Shown in pieces: positions 9,630 through 18,521 of a stretch of 64,000 nucleotides of DNA. The DNA lies in contig NZ_AP019778.1 of assembly GCF_019669905.1 (NCBI RefSeq), forward strand, positions 1 to 64,000. Reading direction: 5' to 3'. Position 1 is the stretch's first letter; the number at the start of each line of letters is the position of its first letter. Under the pieces are notes generated by a model. It was not told where the DNA came from and made no database searches. It saw nothing but the letters and a program-made list of their open reading frames with translations. Position numbers and translations under genes: made by a program. This stretch comes from Methylomonas koyamae. Lineage in GTDB: Bacteria; Pseudomonadota; Gammaproteobacteria; Methylococcales; Methylomonadaceae.

Positions 9630-11729
9630 ATGAACGAACTGGATCAGAAAATCAATACCCATTTTCCTGGATTGGTTGTCCGAAAGGATCTAGTCAAGAC
9701 CGTTAAGGGGAACGCTATCGTACCTTCTTACGTGTTGGAATATTTGCTCGGCCAGTATTGCGCGACCAGTGACGAGGCAACGATTCAGACGGGCATCGAG
9801 ACGGTCAAAGAGATCCTTCGCAAGCATTATGTACATCGCAACGAAGCGGGTCTGGTGCGATCGACAATTAAGGAGAAAGGTCGCTACAAAGTGATCGATA
9901 AAGTCAGTGTCGATTTAAACGACAAGGCAAATGTTTACGAGGCAACCTTTGAAAACTTGGGCTTAAAAAAGGTTTTGATCGATTCAGGAACCATAAAGAA
10001 GCATCCTAAATTGTTAGTCGGTGGTGTTTGGTGCATTTGCGAAGTTGAATATGATTTTACGGAAGATCAAAACGCATCGCCGTGGATATTGTCTTCGTTA
10101 AAGCCTATTCAGCTTTCCCATTTCGACTACGACAGCTATTTAGAAGCGAGAAAACAATTTACGACAGAGGAATGGATTGATGTTCTGCTCCAGAGCATTG
10201 GTTTAAATCCTGAAGTCTTTGGTCGCAGAAGTAAGTTAATCCAGCTTGTCCGCCTAATCCCATTTTGCGAACGCAATTACAACTTATTGGAACTGGGGCC
10301 CAAAGGGACGGGCAAGTCTCATATTTATTCGGAGTTTTCGCCTCATGCCACCTTGGTATCAGGTGGTGAGGCAACGCTGGCAAAGCTGTTTATCAATAAT
10401 ACGACCGGCAAAATCGGCTTGGTCGGTTATTGGGATGTTGTTGCCATGGATGAGTTTGCCGGAAGCAACAAAAAGCCTGACATTAAGCTGATCGATACGC
10501 TGAAAAATTATATGGCTAATAAGTCATTTAATCGGGGTACGGGGCCGCAAGGCGCCGAAGCATCGATGGTCTATATAGGCAACACTTCGCATAACGTTGC
10601 CTTCATGCTGAAGCACGAGAACCTTTTCATGGATTTGCCGGAGACTTACCGAAATTCTGATGGCCAGGCCATTTTGGATCGGATGCACTGGTTTCTTCCC
10701 GGCTGGGAAATGGAAAATTTGCGTAGTGAGATGTTTTCGGATGGTTATGGTTTCGTGGTGGATTATCTTGCCGAAGTCTTACGCTCTCTACGTAATCACG
10801 ATTATGCAGATCGCTACGCAGAGCATTTCTCACTTTCGTCTGATATTTCGACGCGTGACCGGGACGGCATCAATAAAACATTTTCCGGCCTGATGAAAAT
10901 CTTGTTTCCACATGGAGGAGCTTCCAAAGACGAAATTGAAGAACTGCTGAAATTTGCAATTGAAGGTCGAAAACGCGTCAAGGACCAATTGATGCGGATC
11001 GATCAGACCTATGCCAAGGTCAATTTTGCCTATCTGGATTCCTCGCAGCATTTGTATCAAGTCACGACGCTGGAAGAACAAGAGTACCCGCATTATTATC
11101 ATCGTTCGGTTGGCGACGGTAGTAACGAGGAGGAATTGATTCAATCAGAAATTCCCACTTCATCGGTTGAAAGCCCTTCGATATCGCCTCGGAATATTGC
11201 CGAGCCAGTCTTGAAAGAAAAACACCTAACATTTCAGGAAAACCAGAAAGGAATCTCATTCGATTCTTTATTTGGCCCCTATCTGGCGGGCGCTAACAAG
11301 ATCACTATCACTGATCCTTATATACGGTTGTTTTATCAGCTTCGTAATTTTATGGAATTTCTTGAAACCATCGTCAGGCATAAATCCGACGATGCTGAAG
11401 TTGAAGTTCATTTGATTACGACCGAGGATGATTTTAAGGGCGAACAACAGCGGGAAAGTCTGGATAAAATCGCCGAATCTTGTAGCGCGGTTGGCATCAA
11501 TTTCACATGGGAATTTGACGAAACCGGGACGATTCATGCCCGGCACATATTGACCGATCACGGTTGGAAAATTTCGTTAGACCGTGGTTTGGATATTTTC
11601 CAGAACTACGAAATGAAGGAAGCGTTTACCTTTACCAATCGGATGCAGCAATATCGGGCTTGTAAGGCGTTTGAGGTAACGTTTATTAGGTGCGCGGAAA
11701 CAAGACCAGTGGGAGAGTCACATGGGTGA
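9630..11729 (+). CDS. brxL: BREX AAA+ protein BrxL with a MITD1-like C-terminal domain
   Basis: The AAA+ part is clear: a Walker A motif (GPKGTGKSH) begins near residue 223, and a Walker B-like WDVVAMDEFAG lies near residue 270. A FSGLMKILFPHGG segment and an EGRKRVKDQL helix (about residues 415-450) are typical of BrxL, which assembles into DNA-binding rings. From about residue 540 the protein is not the usual Lon-like region. It resembles the MIT C-terminal (phospholipase D-like) domain of eukaryotic MITD1: GISFDSLFGPYL, TDPYIRLFYQLRNF, VHLITTED and a KISLDRGLDIFQ segment line up in order with that family as I remember it. The gene ends the BREX operon, with a GGGATG ribosome site 15 bases after pglZ. 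The BrxL call is firm; the C-terminal assignment is from recalled motif order and needs a profile search. Confidence 0.92.
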   Translation: MNELDQKINTHFPGLVVRKDLVKTVKGNAIVPSYVLEYLLGQYCATSDEATIQTGIETVKEILRKHYVHRNEAGLVRSTIKEKGRYKVIDKVSVDLNDKANVYEATFENLGLKKVLIDSGTIKKHPKLLVGGVWCICEVEYDFTEDQNASPWILSSLKPIQLSHFDYDSYLEARKQFTTEEWIDVLLQSIGLNPEVFGRRSKLIQLVRLIPFCERNYNLLELGPKGTGKSHIYSEFSPHATLVSGGEATLAKLFINNTTGKIGLVGYWDVVAMDEFAGSNKKPDIKLIDTLKNYMANKSFNRGTGPQGAEASMVYIGNTSHNVAFMLKHENLFMDLPETYRNSDGQAILDRMHWFLPGWEMENLRSEMFSDGYGFVVDYLAEVLRSLRNHDYADRYAEHFSLSSDISTRDRDGINKTFSGLMKILFPHGGASKDEIEELLKFAIEGRKRVKDQLMRIDQTYAKVNFAYLDSSQHLYQVTTLEEQEYPHYYHRSVGDGSNEEELIQSEIPTSSVESPSISPRNIAEPVLKEKHLTFQENQKGISFDSLFGPYLAGANKITITDPYIRLFYQLRNFMEFLETIVRHKSDDAEVEVHLITTEDDFKGEQQRESLDKIAESCSAVGINFTWEFDETGTIHARHILTDHGWKISLDRGLDIFQNYEMKEAFTFTNRMQQYRACKAFEVTFIRCAETRPVGESHG

Positions 11730-11808
11730 GGTTTCAACGTCGATTTCAGAGTTGTTTGAAGTGAGTGATATTGCCTTTTCTGATGTTATTGATCGTTGCC
11801 GAAAGTAG
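11722..11808 (+). CDS. 28-residue ORF overlapping the brxL stop; possible gene fragment
   Basis: An ATG overlaps the last 8 bases of brxL and opens a 28-codon frame (MGEVSTSISELFEVSDI...) ending in TAG. A GGGAGAG ribosome-site-like stretch precedes it. The coupled start and protein-like composition suggest the first residues of a gene that once followed brxL and was cut off when the YhaO/YhaN module arrived 56 bases downstream. I recognise no family. A chance ORF is also possible. Confidence 0.35.
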   Translation: MGEVSTSISELFEVSDIAFSDVIDRCRK

Positions 11809-11863
11809 TGTGGGGAATACTCATCATGATGGTTAGATACGCACAACAAAAAGGAAAAGGTTA

Positions 11864-13120
11864 GTGAAATTCATCCATGCTGCAGATATCCACTTAGATA
11901 GTCCATTAACCGGATTGAGTGCATACCCTGACGCCCCCGTGGAAATGCTGCGCACGGCGACGCGCGACGCTTTTTCCAACCTGGTTACCGAAGCGATTGA
12001 GCAAGCGGTTGACTTCATGGTGATTGCCGGCGACCTTTATGATGGCACCTGGAAGGATCACAACACCGGCATTTATTTTTGCAAAGAAATGGGCCGCCTG
12101 AAAAAAGCCGGCATTCCGGTTTACCTGCTGTTCGGCAATCACGATGCCGAAAGTGAAATGACCAAAAAACTCCAATTGCCTGACAATGTCTTTGCCTTCG
12201 ACACCCGCAAACCCAACACGTTTCGTCTGGATAACCTCAAGGTTGCCCTACATGGCCGCAGCTTTAGGGAAAAAGAGACCCTTGAAAATCTTGTGACCGG
12301 GTATCCGGCCCCGGTGCCAGGCATGTTCAATATTGGCGTGCTACACACCGCGCTGGAGGGCAATGCAGCGCATGCCAGTTATGCCCCGTGCAGTTTGGAT
12401 GAACTGCATGCCAAGGGCTACCATTACTGGGCACTGGGTCATGTGCATGAACATCAAATATGGGAAGGCGCCTCGACAGTGGTTTTCCCCGGCAACCTCC
12501 AAGGCCGTCATATTCGGGAGACCGGACCACGTGGCGCGGTTATTGTCACCGCAGACGAGCAGGGCATTCAGGACATGCAGCGTCTGTTCGTCGATGTGCT
12601 GCGCTGGGCCAGTCTGGAAGTCGATGTCACCGAGTGCAAAACGCTATCGGAAGTAGTGTCCAGGATAGGCAAAGCGCTCGACGAACTGGTAGAAAGCTGC
12701 CCGTCGACCATCCCTATAGCTGTTAGGGTCACCGTCACCGGCAAAACAGCCGCGCACGGTGATCTTTTCGGACTGGAGGCGCAACTGCGCGCCGAAGTCT
12801 TGGCCTTGGCTGTCGCCATGGGGGCGGAGCGCCTTTGGATTGAAAAGGTGAGGGTGGCCACTTCGGCGGCAGATGACGGCGAGGCGCTACGAGCACGTGC
12901 CGATGCGCTATCCGATTTACAGGACCTGCTGCAAGCAGCTGAATCAGATGCCGACTTTCTTAACAGCTTACAAGACGATCTGCTAGGCTTGGTCAACAAA
13001 GCGCCCCTGGAATTACAAACCAGTGTCCCTTACTTTAAAGCCATCCGCGCAGGCGATTTGGTGGACTTGGTTCGAGAAGTCCGTCCGGGGCTGCTGTCTC
13101 ATTTAGCCAAGGTGGAGTGA
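11864..13120 (+). CDS. YhaO/SbcD-like metallophosphoesterase (DNA exonuclease subunit)
   Basis: This is a calcineurin-like phosphoesterase of the SbcD/Mre11/YhaO group, which supplies nuclease activity to an SMC-like ATPase partner. The metal-binding motifs are all present and in order: HAADIHLDSP at the N-terminus, IAGDLYDG near residue 50, FGNHDAE near 90, LHT near 163 and GHVHEH near 195. After the roughly 250-residue catalytic domain comes a helical C-terminal part (residues 270-418) that in this group docks onto the partner. GTG is used as start, with AAGGAAAAGG upstream. The gene lies 7 bases before the YhaN-like gene, so the two form one unit. B. subtilis YhaO/YhaN and SbcDC are repair proteins; the position between BREX and Gabija makes a defence role plausible but unproven. 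Confidence 0.88.
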   Translation: MKFIHAADIHLDSPLTGLSAYPDAPVEMLRTATRDAFSNLVTEAIEQAVDFMVIAGDLYDGTWKDHNTGIYFCKEMGRLKKAGIPVYLLFGNHDAESEMTKKLQLPDNVFAFDTRKPNTFRLDNLKVALHGRSFREKETLENLVTGYPAPVPGMFNIGVLHTALEGNAAHASYAPCSLDELHAKGYHYWALGHVHEHQIWEGASTVVFPGNLQGRHIRETGPRGAVIVTADEQGIQDMQRLFVDVLRWASLEVDVTECKTLSEVVSRIGKALDELVESCPSTIPIAVRVTVTGKTAAHGDLFGLEAQLRAEVLALAVAMGAERLWIEKVRVATSAADDGEALRARADALSDLQDLLQAAESDADFLNSLQDDLLGLVNKAPLELQTSVPYFKAIRAGDLVDLVREVRPGLLSHLAKVE

Positions 13121-13127
13121 ACAGACG

Positions 13128-16100
13128 ATGCGCTTCCACCGCTTGGACCTGATCAAATACGGCAAATTCTCTGACCGCTCGGTGGAATTTCCCGCGGCCA
13201 AACATGACTTTCATCTTATTGTCGGACCCAACGAGGCCGGCAAGTCAACCTTGCGGTCCGCCATTGTTGATTTGTTGTTCGGTATTCCGCCGCGTTCCGT
13301 TCATGGCTTTCTACACCCGCTTAACGAATTGCGCCTAGGGGCTTACATTGGCAATGCCGCAGGCACGCTTGAATTTCAGCGCGCTAAAGCGCAAAAACAA
13401 ACCCTGCGCTCGCCAGTGGATGCTATCTTGTCGGATTCCGCACTGACACCTTTCCTTGGGACTGCGGATAGAAGTTTCTTCGACCAAATGTTCGGTCTTG
13501 ACCATACCCGCTTGGTGTCCGGAGGCAATAGCATCCTCAATGCCGAGAACGACGTGGGTCAGATACTGTTTCAATCGGCCGCCGGCGTTGCCAGCCTAGG
13601 CAAAATCCGTGATGCGTTAGTCGCCGAGGCGGATAAGCTTTGGGCTCCGCGAAAATCTAATGAGCGGGCCTATTACATTGCTTCAGATCAGCTCGATAAG
13701 GCGACCATCGCGTTAAAAGAAGCCACTGTTCGCACTAAAGTCTGGGTGGACGCCAATAGTAAGGTCGAATCTCTGCAAGAAGCGCTCAGTCATGAGCGCG
13801 AACGACACCAGCAACTCCAAATCCAGCGTAATCGTCTTGAACGCATCCGCAGGCTAGCCCCGTTTCTGATAACGCTTAGGGAAAACGAACAGAAACTGGC
13901 TGAACTGGGCGAGGTGATAGAACTGCCGGCAGAGGCCGCGGCCACTCTCGCAAGCGCAGAACGCGAGCTGGCTATCGCCCTTGAGCGCCTGGACCTGCGC
14001 AATGCCGAGGCTGAAAACCTCACGGAAGCGCTATCACACATCGAAGTAGACGAAGCCGTACTTGAACTGGCTGCCGACATCACCAAACTGGATAACCTTC
14101 GCCTGCAATACAGTGCCTATGAAGGCGATATCGCCCATCGAAAAAAGGAAATAGCCGCACTTTGGCAAGCTGTTGGTCAAGCCTGTACTCAGCTGGGTTG
14201 GGCCCAAGACTCTGAAAGCGCCATTGCCCAGCGCCTACCCACACTGCTGGTCCGGCGTGAACTCAGGCAACTGGTCCGCGACCGTGGCGGCATTTTTCAG
14301 ACATTACGGGCGGCAGAACAGGCCGAAAAGACCAAGAATTCTGAAATCAAAACGCTATCAGCTCAACTGGCTGACTTGCAAATGGGCGAGATCAAGCCCG
14401 CGCTACGTGCGGCGTTAGCAACCGCCAAATCATTGGGTGACACCGAAATTGCCCTCCAAAAGCGACAAGCCACGTTGACCAGAACCAAGTCAGCGTTGGA
14501 CGGTTTATTGTTGGACTTGGGGCAATGGCGCAAGCCCTTACCTGAGTTAATGGCACTACAGCCGCCTAGCCAAGAAAAACTAACCCGTTTGATGCAAGAG
14601 CGGCAGGCCCTTATTGCGGATCGGAAAGCTGACTTACTGCGACTAAAAAATCAAACCGCCGAGGTTGCCCGCATTGAACTGCAAATTGCCCAGTTTAAAG
14701 CACTACATCATCCCATCACACTGGAGGCGGTGCTTGAAGCGCGGACTGAAAGAGATACAGCGTGGGCGGCGATTAAAACCGGTGAGATTGATCTGAAACG
14801 TGAGGGACACACGTTTGAGGAGAAGATGACCCATGCCGACCAAGTGGCGGATAGGCGGCTCGACGATGTCGAAGAAGCCACCGAACTACAAAGCTTGAAT
14901 CAGTTGCTGGAACGGGAGCAGCAGAGCCTAACACTGATCGAAGGCCAATGTTCACAATTGGAAGCAGAGCTTCAATTATTCGATGATCGATGGGCACAAG
15001 AGGCAATCGGCATGGATTTGGCCGGCATGAACTTAGAGGATATCGGGGCCTGGATGCTTAGGCGGGAGAGGGCGCTGTCTGCTGGAATTGCCTATCAAGA
15101 TGCAAAGGATGAGTTTGATTCGATTTGCCGGTTAATTGCAGAGTCCAGATTATCCCTCGCCAAGGCGTTGCAAGAAGCCGGGCTGCCTGTGGTCGAGACA
15201 GATAGTGTGTCTGTCCTCTGCGTTCAGGCAGAACAGCATATCCAAGCCATCGACAGCGCTAAAATTCGGCACGAAACCTTATCGGTTCAATTACTTGCCG
15301 CGCAGTCACTGGCCACAACGTTAAAGCAAACTACTGAGGATGCGAAAGCGGAGGCAAGCCGTTGGTCTAAAGCCTGGGCAACAACGCTCGCCAAGACGGG
15401 GTTATCCCCTGACAGCGATAGTGGCACGGCGGAAGGGGCTCTTGAGCTCATTGAGCAAATCGCCGAAAAGTTAGACAAGATGCGGCAGATTCAAGTCGAG
15501 CGTATCGACACCATGAATGCGGATCTGAAGGGGTTTTCTGTTGAAGCACATCGTCTCGCGCAAATCGTTGCCGCTGAGCTCAAAGATCAGCCGGCCGAGC
15601 AAATTGCTCTCACATTAGCCCAGCGTTTAGAGCGAGCCCGCGAGTCTTTTGCGGAAAGCAGTCGGCTTAAAGAAGCCCTGCGTATTGCAAACAGCCAGGT
15701 ATTGGAAGCCAAGGAATCCAGTCAAACCGCCATGGCGAGTTTGAAACCCTTATTGGAAAAAGCAGGCGTCGACACCACGACTTTGTTGAATGAAGCAATT
15801 GGTCGATCTGACGAGCAGCGTCGCCTAAATGCCGAGCTGGCAGAGGCTAATACTACTCTTCTCAATGGGGGAGATGGACTAACGCGGAGGCAAATCGAAG
15901 CCGAGATTGATGCCGCTAACCTAGTTCAGCTGGCCGCTGAACTCGCACACATCAACGCTGAAATTGCCGATGCAGTGCAGCAGCAAACAATACTTTCGGC
16001 TGACCATGCAAATGCCTTGCGGGCTTTGTCCGAAATCGGTGGCTCAGACGCGGCCACACAGGCGGAGGCCCAACGCCAAGAGGCGCTTGCGCAAATGTCG

Positions 16101-16586
16101 GATGCCGCCGAACGTTATGTCAAAGTTTTTACCGCCGGGCGCTTGCTCCGTTGGTCAATTGACCGCTATCGAGAAGAGAAGCAGGGGCCACTGTTACAAC
16201 GCGCGGGTACGATCTTTTCGACCTTAACGTCCGGATCGTTTAGTAAGTTGATTGTGGATTTTGAACGGGAGCCGATGGTGTTGGAAGGGCTACGCTCTGA
16301 TGGCAAGCTGGTCGGTATTTCTGGCATGAGCGACGGCACACGAGATCAGCTTTATTTGGCACTGCGATTGGCGGCCCTGGAAATGCACCTGGAACAGGCC
16401 ATGCCGTTGCCCTTCGTCGCCGACGATCTATTTATCAACTACGATGATGTCCGATCAAAAGCGGGGTTTGAAGCACTTAAGGCATTGTCAGAACAAACCC
16501 AAGTTATTTTTCTGAGCCACCATGACCATTTGATTCCAACAGTTCAAGAGGTGTTTGGTAAGCAAGTGAATATTGTACTCTTTTGA
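13128..16586 (+). CDS. YhaN-like SMC/Rad50-type AAA ATPase
   Basis: The 1,152-residue protein has the split ABC ATPase layout of SbcC/Rad50/YhaN proteins. An N-terminal Walker A (VGPNEAGKST) lies near residue 32, followed by long coiled-coil regions (about 190-990) rich in Ala, Glu, Leu and Gln. A C-terminal signature (SGMSDGTRDQ) lies near residue 1065, Walker B (LPFVADDLFINYDD) near 1100, and a LSHHDH switch near 1130. With the upstream phosphoesterase it should form a DNA-end-processing complex. It follows that gene by 7 bases and carries its own ACAGACG-ATG start. Its last 55 bases reappear, diverged, at 20324-20378. No promoter-like sequence is obvious between the two genes, and the next gene begins 186 bases downstream. 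Confidence 0.9.
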   Translation: MRFHRLDLIKYGKFSDRSVEFPAAKHDFHLIVGPNEAGKSTLRSAIVDLLFGIPPRSVHGFLHPLNELRLGAYIGNAAGTLEFQRAKAQKQTLRSPVDAILSDSALTPFLGTADRSFFDQMFGLDHTRLVSGGNSILNAENDVGQILFQSAAGVASLGKIRDALVAEADKLWAPRKSNERAYYIASDQLDKATIALKEATVRTKVWVDANSKVESLQEALSHERERHQQLQIQRNRLERIRRLAPFLITLRENEQKLAELGEVIELPAEAAATLASAERELAIALERLDLRNAEAENLTEALSHIEVDEAVLELAADITKLDNLRLQYSAYEGDIAHRKKEIAALWQAVGQACTQLGWAQDSESAIAQRLPTLLVRRELRQLVRDRGGIFQTLRAAEQAEKTKNSEIKTLSAQLADLQMGEIKPALRAALATAKSLGDTEIALQKRQATLTRTKSALDGLLLDLGQWRKPLPELMALQPPSQEKLTRLMQERQALIADRKADLLRLKNQTAEVARIELQIAQFKALHHPITLEAVLEARTERDTAWAAIKTGEIDLKREGHTFEEKMTHADQVADRRLDDVEEATELQSLNQLLEREQQSLTLIEGQCSQLEAELQLFDDRWAQEAIGMDLAGMNLEDIGAWMLRRERALSAGIAYQDAKDEFDSICRLIAESRLSLAKALQEAGLPVVETDSVSVLCVQAEQHIQAIDSAKIRHETLSVQLLAAQSLATTLKQTTEDAKAEASRWSKAWATTLAKTGLSPDSDSGTAEGALELIEQIAEKLDKMRQIQVERIDTMNADLKGFSVEAHRLAQIVAAELKDQPAEQIALTLAQRLERARESFAESSRLKEALRIANSQVLEAKESSQTAMASLKPLLEKAGVDTTTLLNEAIGRSDEQRRLNAELAEANTTLLNGGDGLTRRQIEAEIDAANLVQLAAELAHINAEIADAVQQQTILSADHANALRALSEIGGSDAATQAEAQRQEALAQMSDAAERYVKVFTAGRLLRWSIDRYREEKQGPLLQRAGTIFSTLTSGSFSKLIVDFEREPMVLEGLRSDGKLVGISGMSDGTRDQLYLALRLAALEMHLEQAMPLPFVADDLFINYDDVRSKAGFEALKALSEQTQVIFLSHHDHLIPTVQEVFGKQVNIVLF
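16515..16569 (+). repeat. 3' end of yhaN-like gene, copy A of a 55-bp diverged direct repeat
   Basis: These bases encode the conserved SHHDHLIPTVQEVFGKQV tail of the YhaN-like protein. A second copy at 20324-20378 matches 49 of 55 bases. Together they bracket the Gabija-like pair. Confidence 0.85.
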
Positions 16587-16772
16587 TTGGTATGAACAAA
16601 CTAAACAACTGGAAAATAGCTTCCAATTTTTGGACCAATAAAAACGACTTTAGCATCCAATAGGCTATTTTGTTAACAGGTGGCGATAAAAGTACTCATC
16701 AGGAACCAATATTAAAACCGCCCAAGGTCTTGCCCATATACCCAACTTTTACACAATAAAATAAAAAAATTC

Positions 16773-18521
16773 ATGTATCTGGCGCAGCTGAGTATCTCCA
16801 ATTTTCGAAAGCTTCTTAAAGCAGAGCTTCAATTCCAGCCCGGCCTCAACGTTTTGGTTGGCGCCAACAACGTTGGAAAAACTGCGGTCGTGGATGCGCT
16901 TCGAGCCTTGTTAGCGGGGCATGACGAGCCATATCCTCGTTTCGGCATTGAAGATGCTCATAGATCATCGTCTGGCAAGCCTGCTGGAGACATCATCTTC
17001 CAGTATGTTTTCCGGGGTCTCAATCCCGACGAAGAAGCGGATTTCCTGGCGGCTTTGAAGCCCGATGGCACAGGGAATATGGAGGTTCACATCACGATCC
17101 GTTATTCCGAAGCGGACAAAACGGGGCGGCTCAGAGCCAAACGTTGGTGTGGAGATCATGAGGATGTCGGGCTAACTACCGACATGATGGAGAACCTGCG
17201 CGGGGTCTACCTGCCTCCATTGCGCGATGCCGCCCAAGGGCTGAAACCCAGTCGGACCAGCCAGTTGGCTCGGCTTTTCCATCTGCTTGCGGATGATGCT
17301 GGGCGTGATCGGATCAATGACACATTGAAGAAACTCGATGATGAGTTGAAGAAGCACCAACCCGTAGTCACAACCCAAAACGCCATTAAGAGCCGCCACG
17401 ACTCCATGCTCGGGCCGCAGCTAGCCCAAGCTTTGAACTTGGGACTCAGTGGCAGCGACTTTCAAAGGCTGGCTGCTCGCCTGTCCATCTTGGTCGATGC
17501 CTTTGAAATCGAGCAAAACGGCTTGGGATTCAACAATCTTATCTTCATGGCCGTCGTACTCAGCGAACTGGCCAAAAATCCAGAGGCCAGCTACCGAGGT
17601 CTCATCGTCGAAGAACCAGAAGCACACCTCCACCCGCAACTACAGGCGGTCTTGCTGAGCTACCTCGAAACAATCCAGGCCGTTGATGGGGAAAAACCCG
17701 TCCAACTCTTCGTCACAAGCCACTCCCCCAACTTCGCCAGCATCGCGCATCTCGACAGCTTGGCCTGCTTGGTGGACTCGGGAGGGACGGTCGAAACGTT
17801 TTTCCCTAGGAATATAACTTTTGGTAAGGGAAAGCGCGAGAAGTTAGAGCGCTACCTGGATGTTACTCGCGCCGAGATATTTTTTGCCCGTCGCGTCATT
17901 TTTGTGGAGGGTGCGGCAGAACTCATGCTGGTGAGCGTACTGGCAGAAAAAGCAGGCTTCAAGCTCCGCGAACATGGTGTGAGTCTGATCAGTGTAGAAG
18001 GGCTGAACTTCGATTCCTTCATGCCATTGTTCGGCGAGAAAGCACTCAAGATTCCTGTGGCTATCATTACCGATGCCGACCCAATGAGCCAACCCACTGA
18101 TGGCAGCAAGGCCCAGGCGCTTTATCCGGCATTACACGATGTTGTACAGGTTTCGGATAACACTACGAAAATGAAAGTGTCGGAAGATACCTTGGTGAAG
18201 GTATTCCATGGCATCAAGACGCTGGAGTATGACCTCGCGCTCCATGCAGACAACAGGGTAGCGATGCTGCAGGCGCTCAAGGAATTGCATCCGCAGATCG
18301 GCGCTGGTTTAGAGACTGTCGTCGACGCAGCAGCGGATGACGCGGCCAAGGCTAAAGCGCTGTTCAAGGGTATGTTCGAGCGTGATCAGAACAACGTCCA
18401 GAAAGGCCGTTATGGTCAAGCGCTCGCCCAGGTACTGGCAGAAGGCGCAACTTGCAGGGTGCCCGACTACATCCTGAATGCAATCAGACATGTATGTCAG
18501 AGCGACGAGGTAAAGTCGTGA
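16773..18521 (+). CDS. gajA: Gabija-like OLD-family ATPase-TOPRIM nuclease (GajA)
   Basis: GajA is an ABC-type ATPase fused to a TOPRIM nuclease; with GajB it forms the Gabija anti-phage complex. In this 582-residue protein Walker A (GANNVGKTA) is near residue 30, the Walker B region (IVEEPEAHLHPQLQ) near 285, and an H-loop-like TSHSPNF near 315. The TOPRIM acidic motif (VIFVEGAAE) is near residue 373 and the DxD motif (ITDADP) near 430. The length matches GajA (about 580). The start is an ATG after an AT-rich leader (AAAATAAAAAAATTC) with no strong ribosome site. The stop overlaps the helicase start by 4 bases (GTGA). Outside Gabija the same arrangement is called class 2 OLD, so the label is family-based. 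Confidence 0.85.
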   Translation: MYLAQLSISNFRKLLKAELQFQPGLNVLVGANNVGKTAVVDALRALLAGHDEPYPRFGIEDAHRSSSGKPAGDIIFQYVFRGLNPDEEADFLAALKPDGTGNMEVHITIRYSEADKTGRLRAKRWCGDHEDVGLTTDMMENLRGVYLPPLRDAAQGLKPSRTSQLARLFHLLADDAGRDRINDTLKKLDDELKKHQPVVTTQNAIKSRHDSMLGPQLAQALNLGLSGSDFQRLAARLSILVDAFEIEQNGLGFNNLIFMAVVLSELAKNPEASYRGLIVEEPEAHLHPQLQAVLLSYLETIQAVDGEKPVQLFVTSHSPNFASIAHLDSLACLVDSGGTVETFFPRNITFGKGKREKLERYLDVTRAEIFFARRVIFVEGAAELMLVSVLAEKAGFKLREHGVSLISVEGLNFDSFMPLFGEKALKIPVAIITDADPMSQPTDGSKAQALYPALHDVVQVSDNTTKMKVSEDTLVKVFHGIKTLEYDLALHADNRVAMLQALKELHPQIGAGLETVVDAAADDAAKAKALFKGMFERDQNNVQKGRYGQALAQVLAEGATCRVPDYILNAIRHVCQSDEVKS

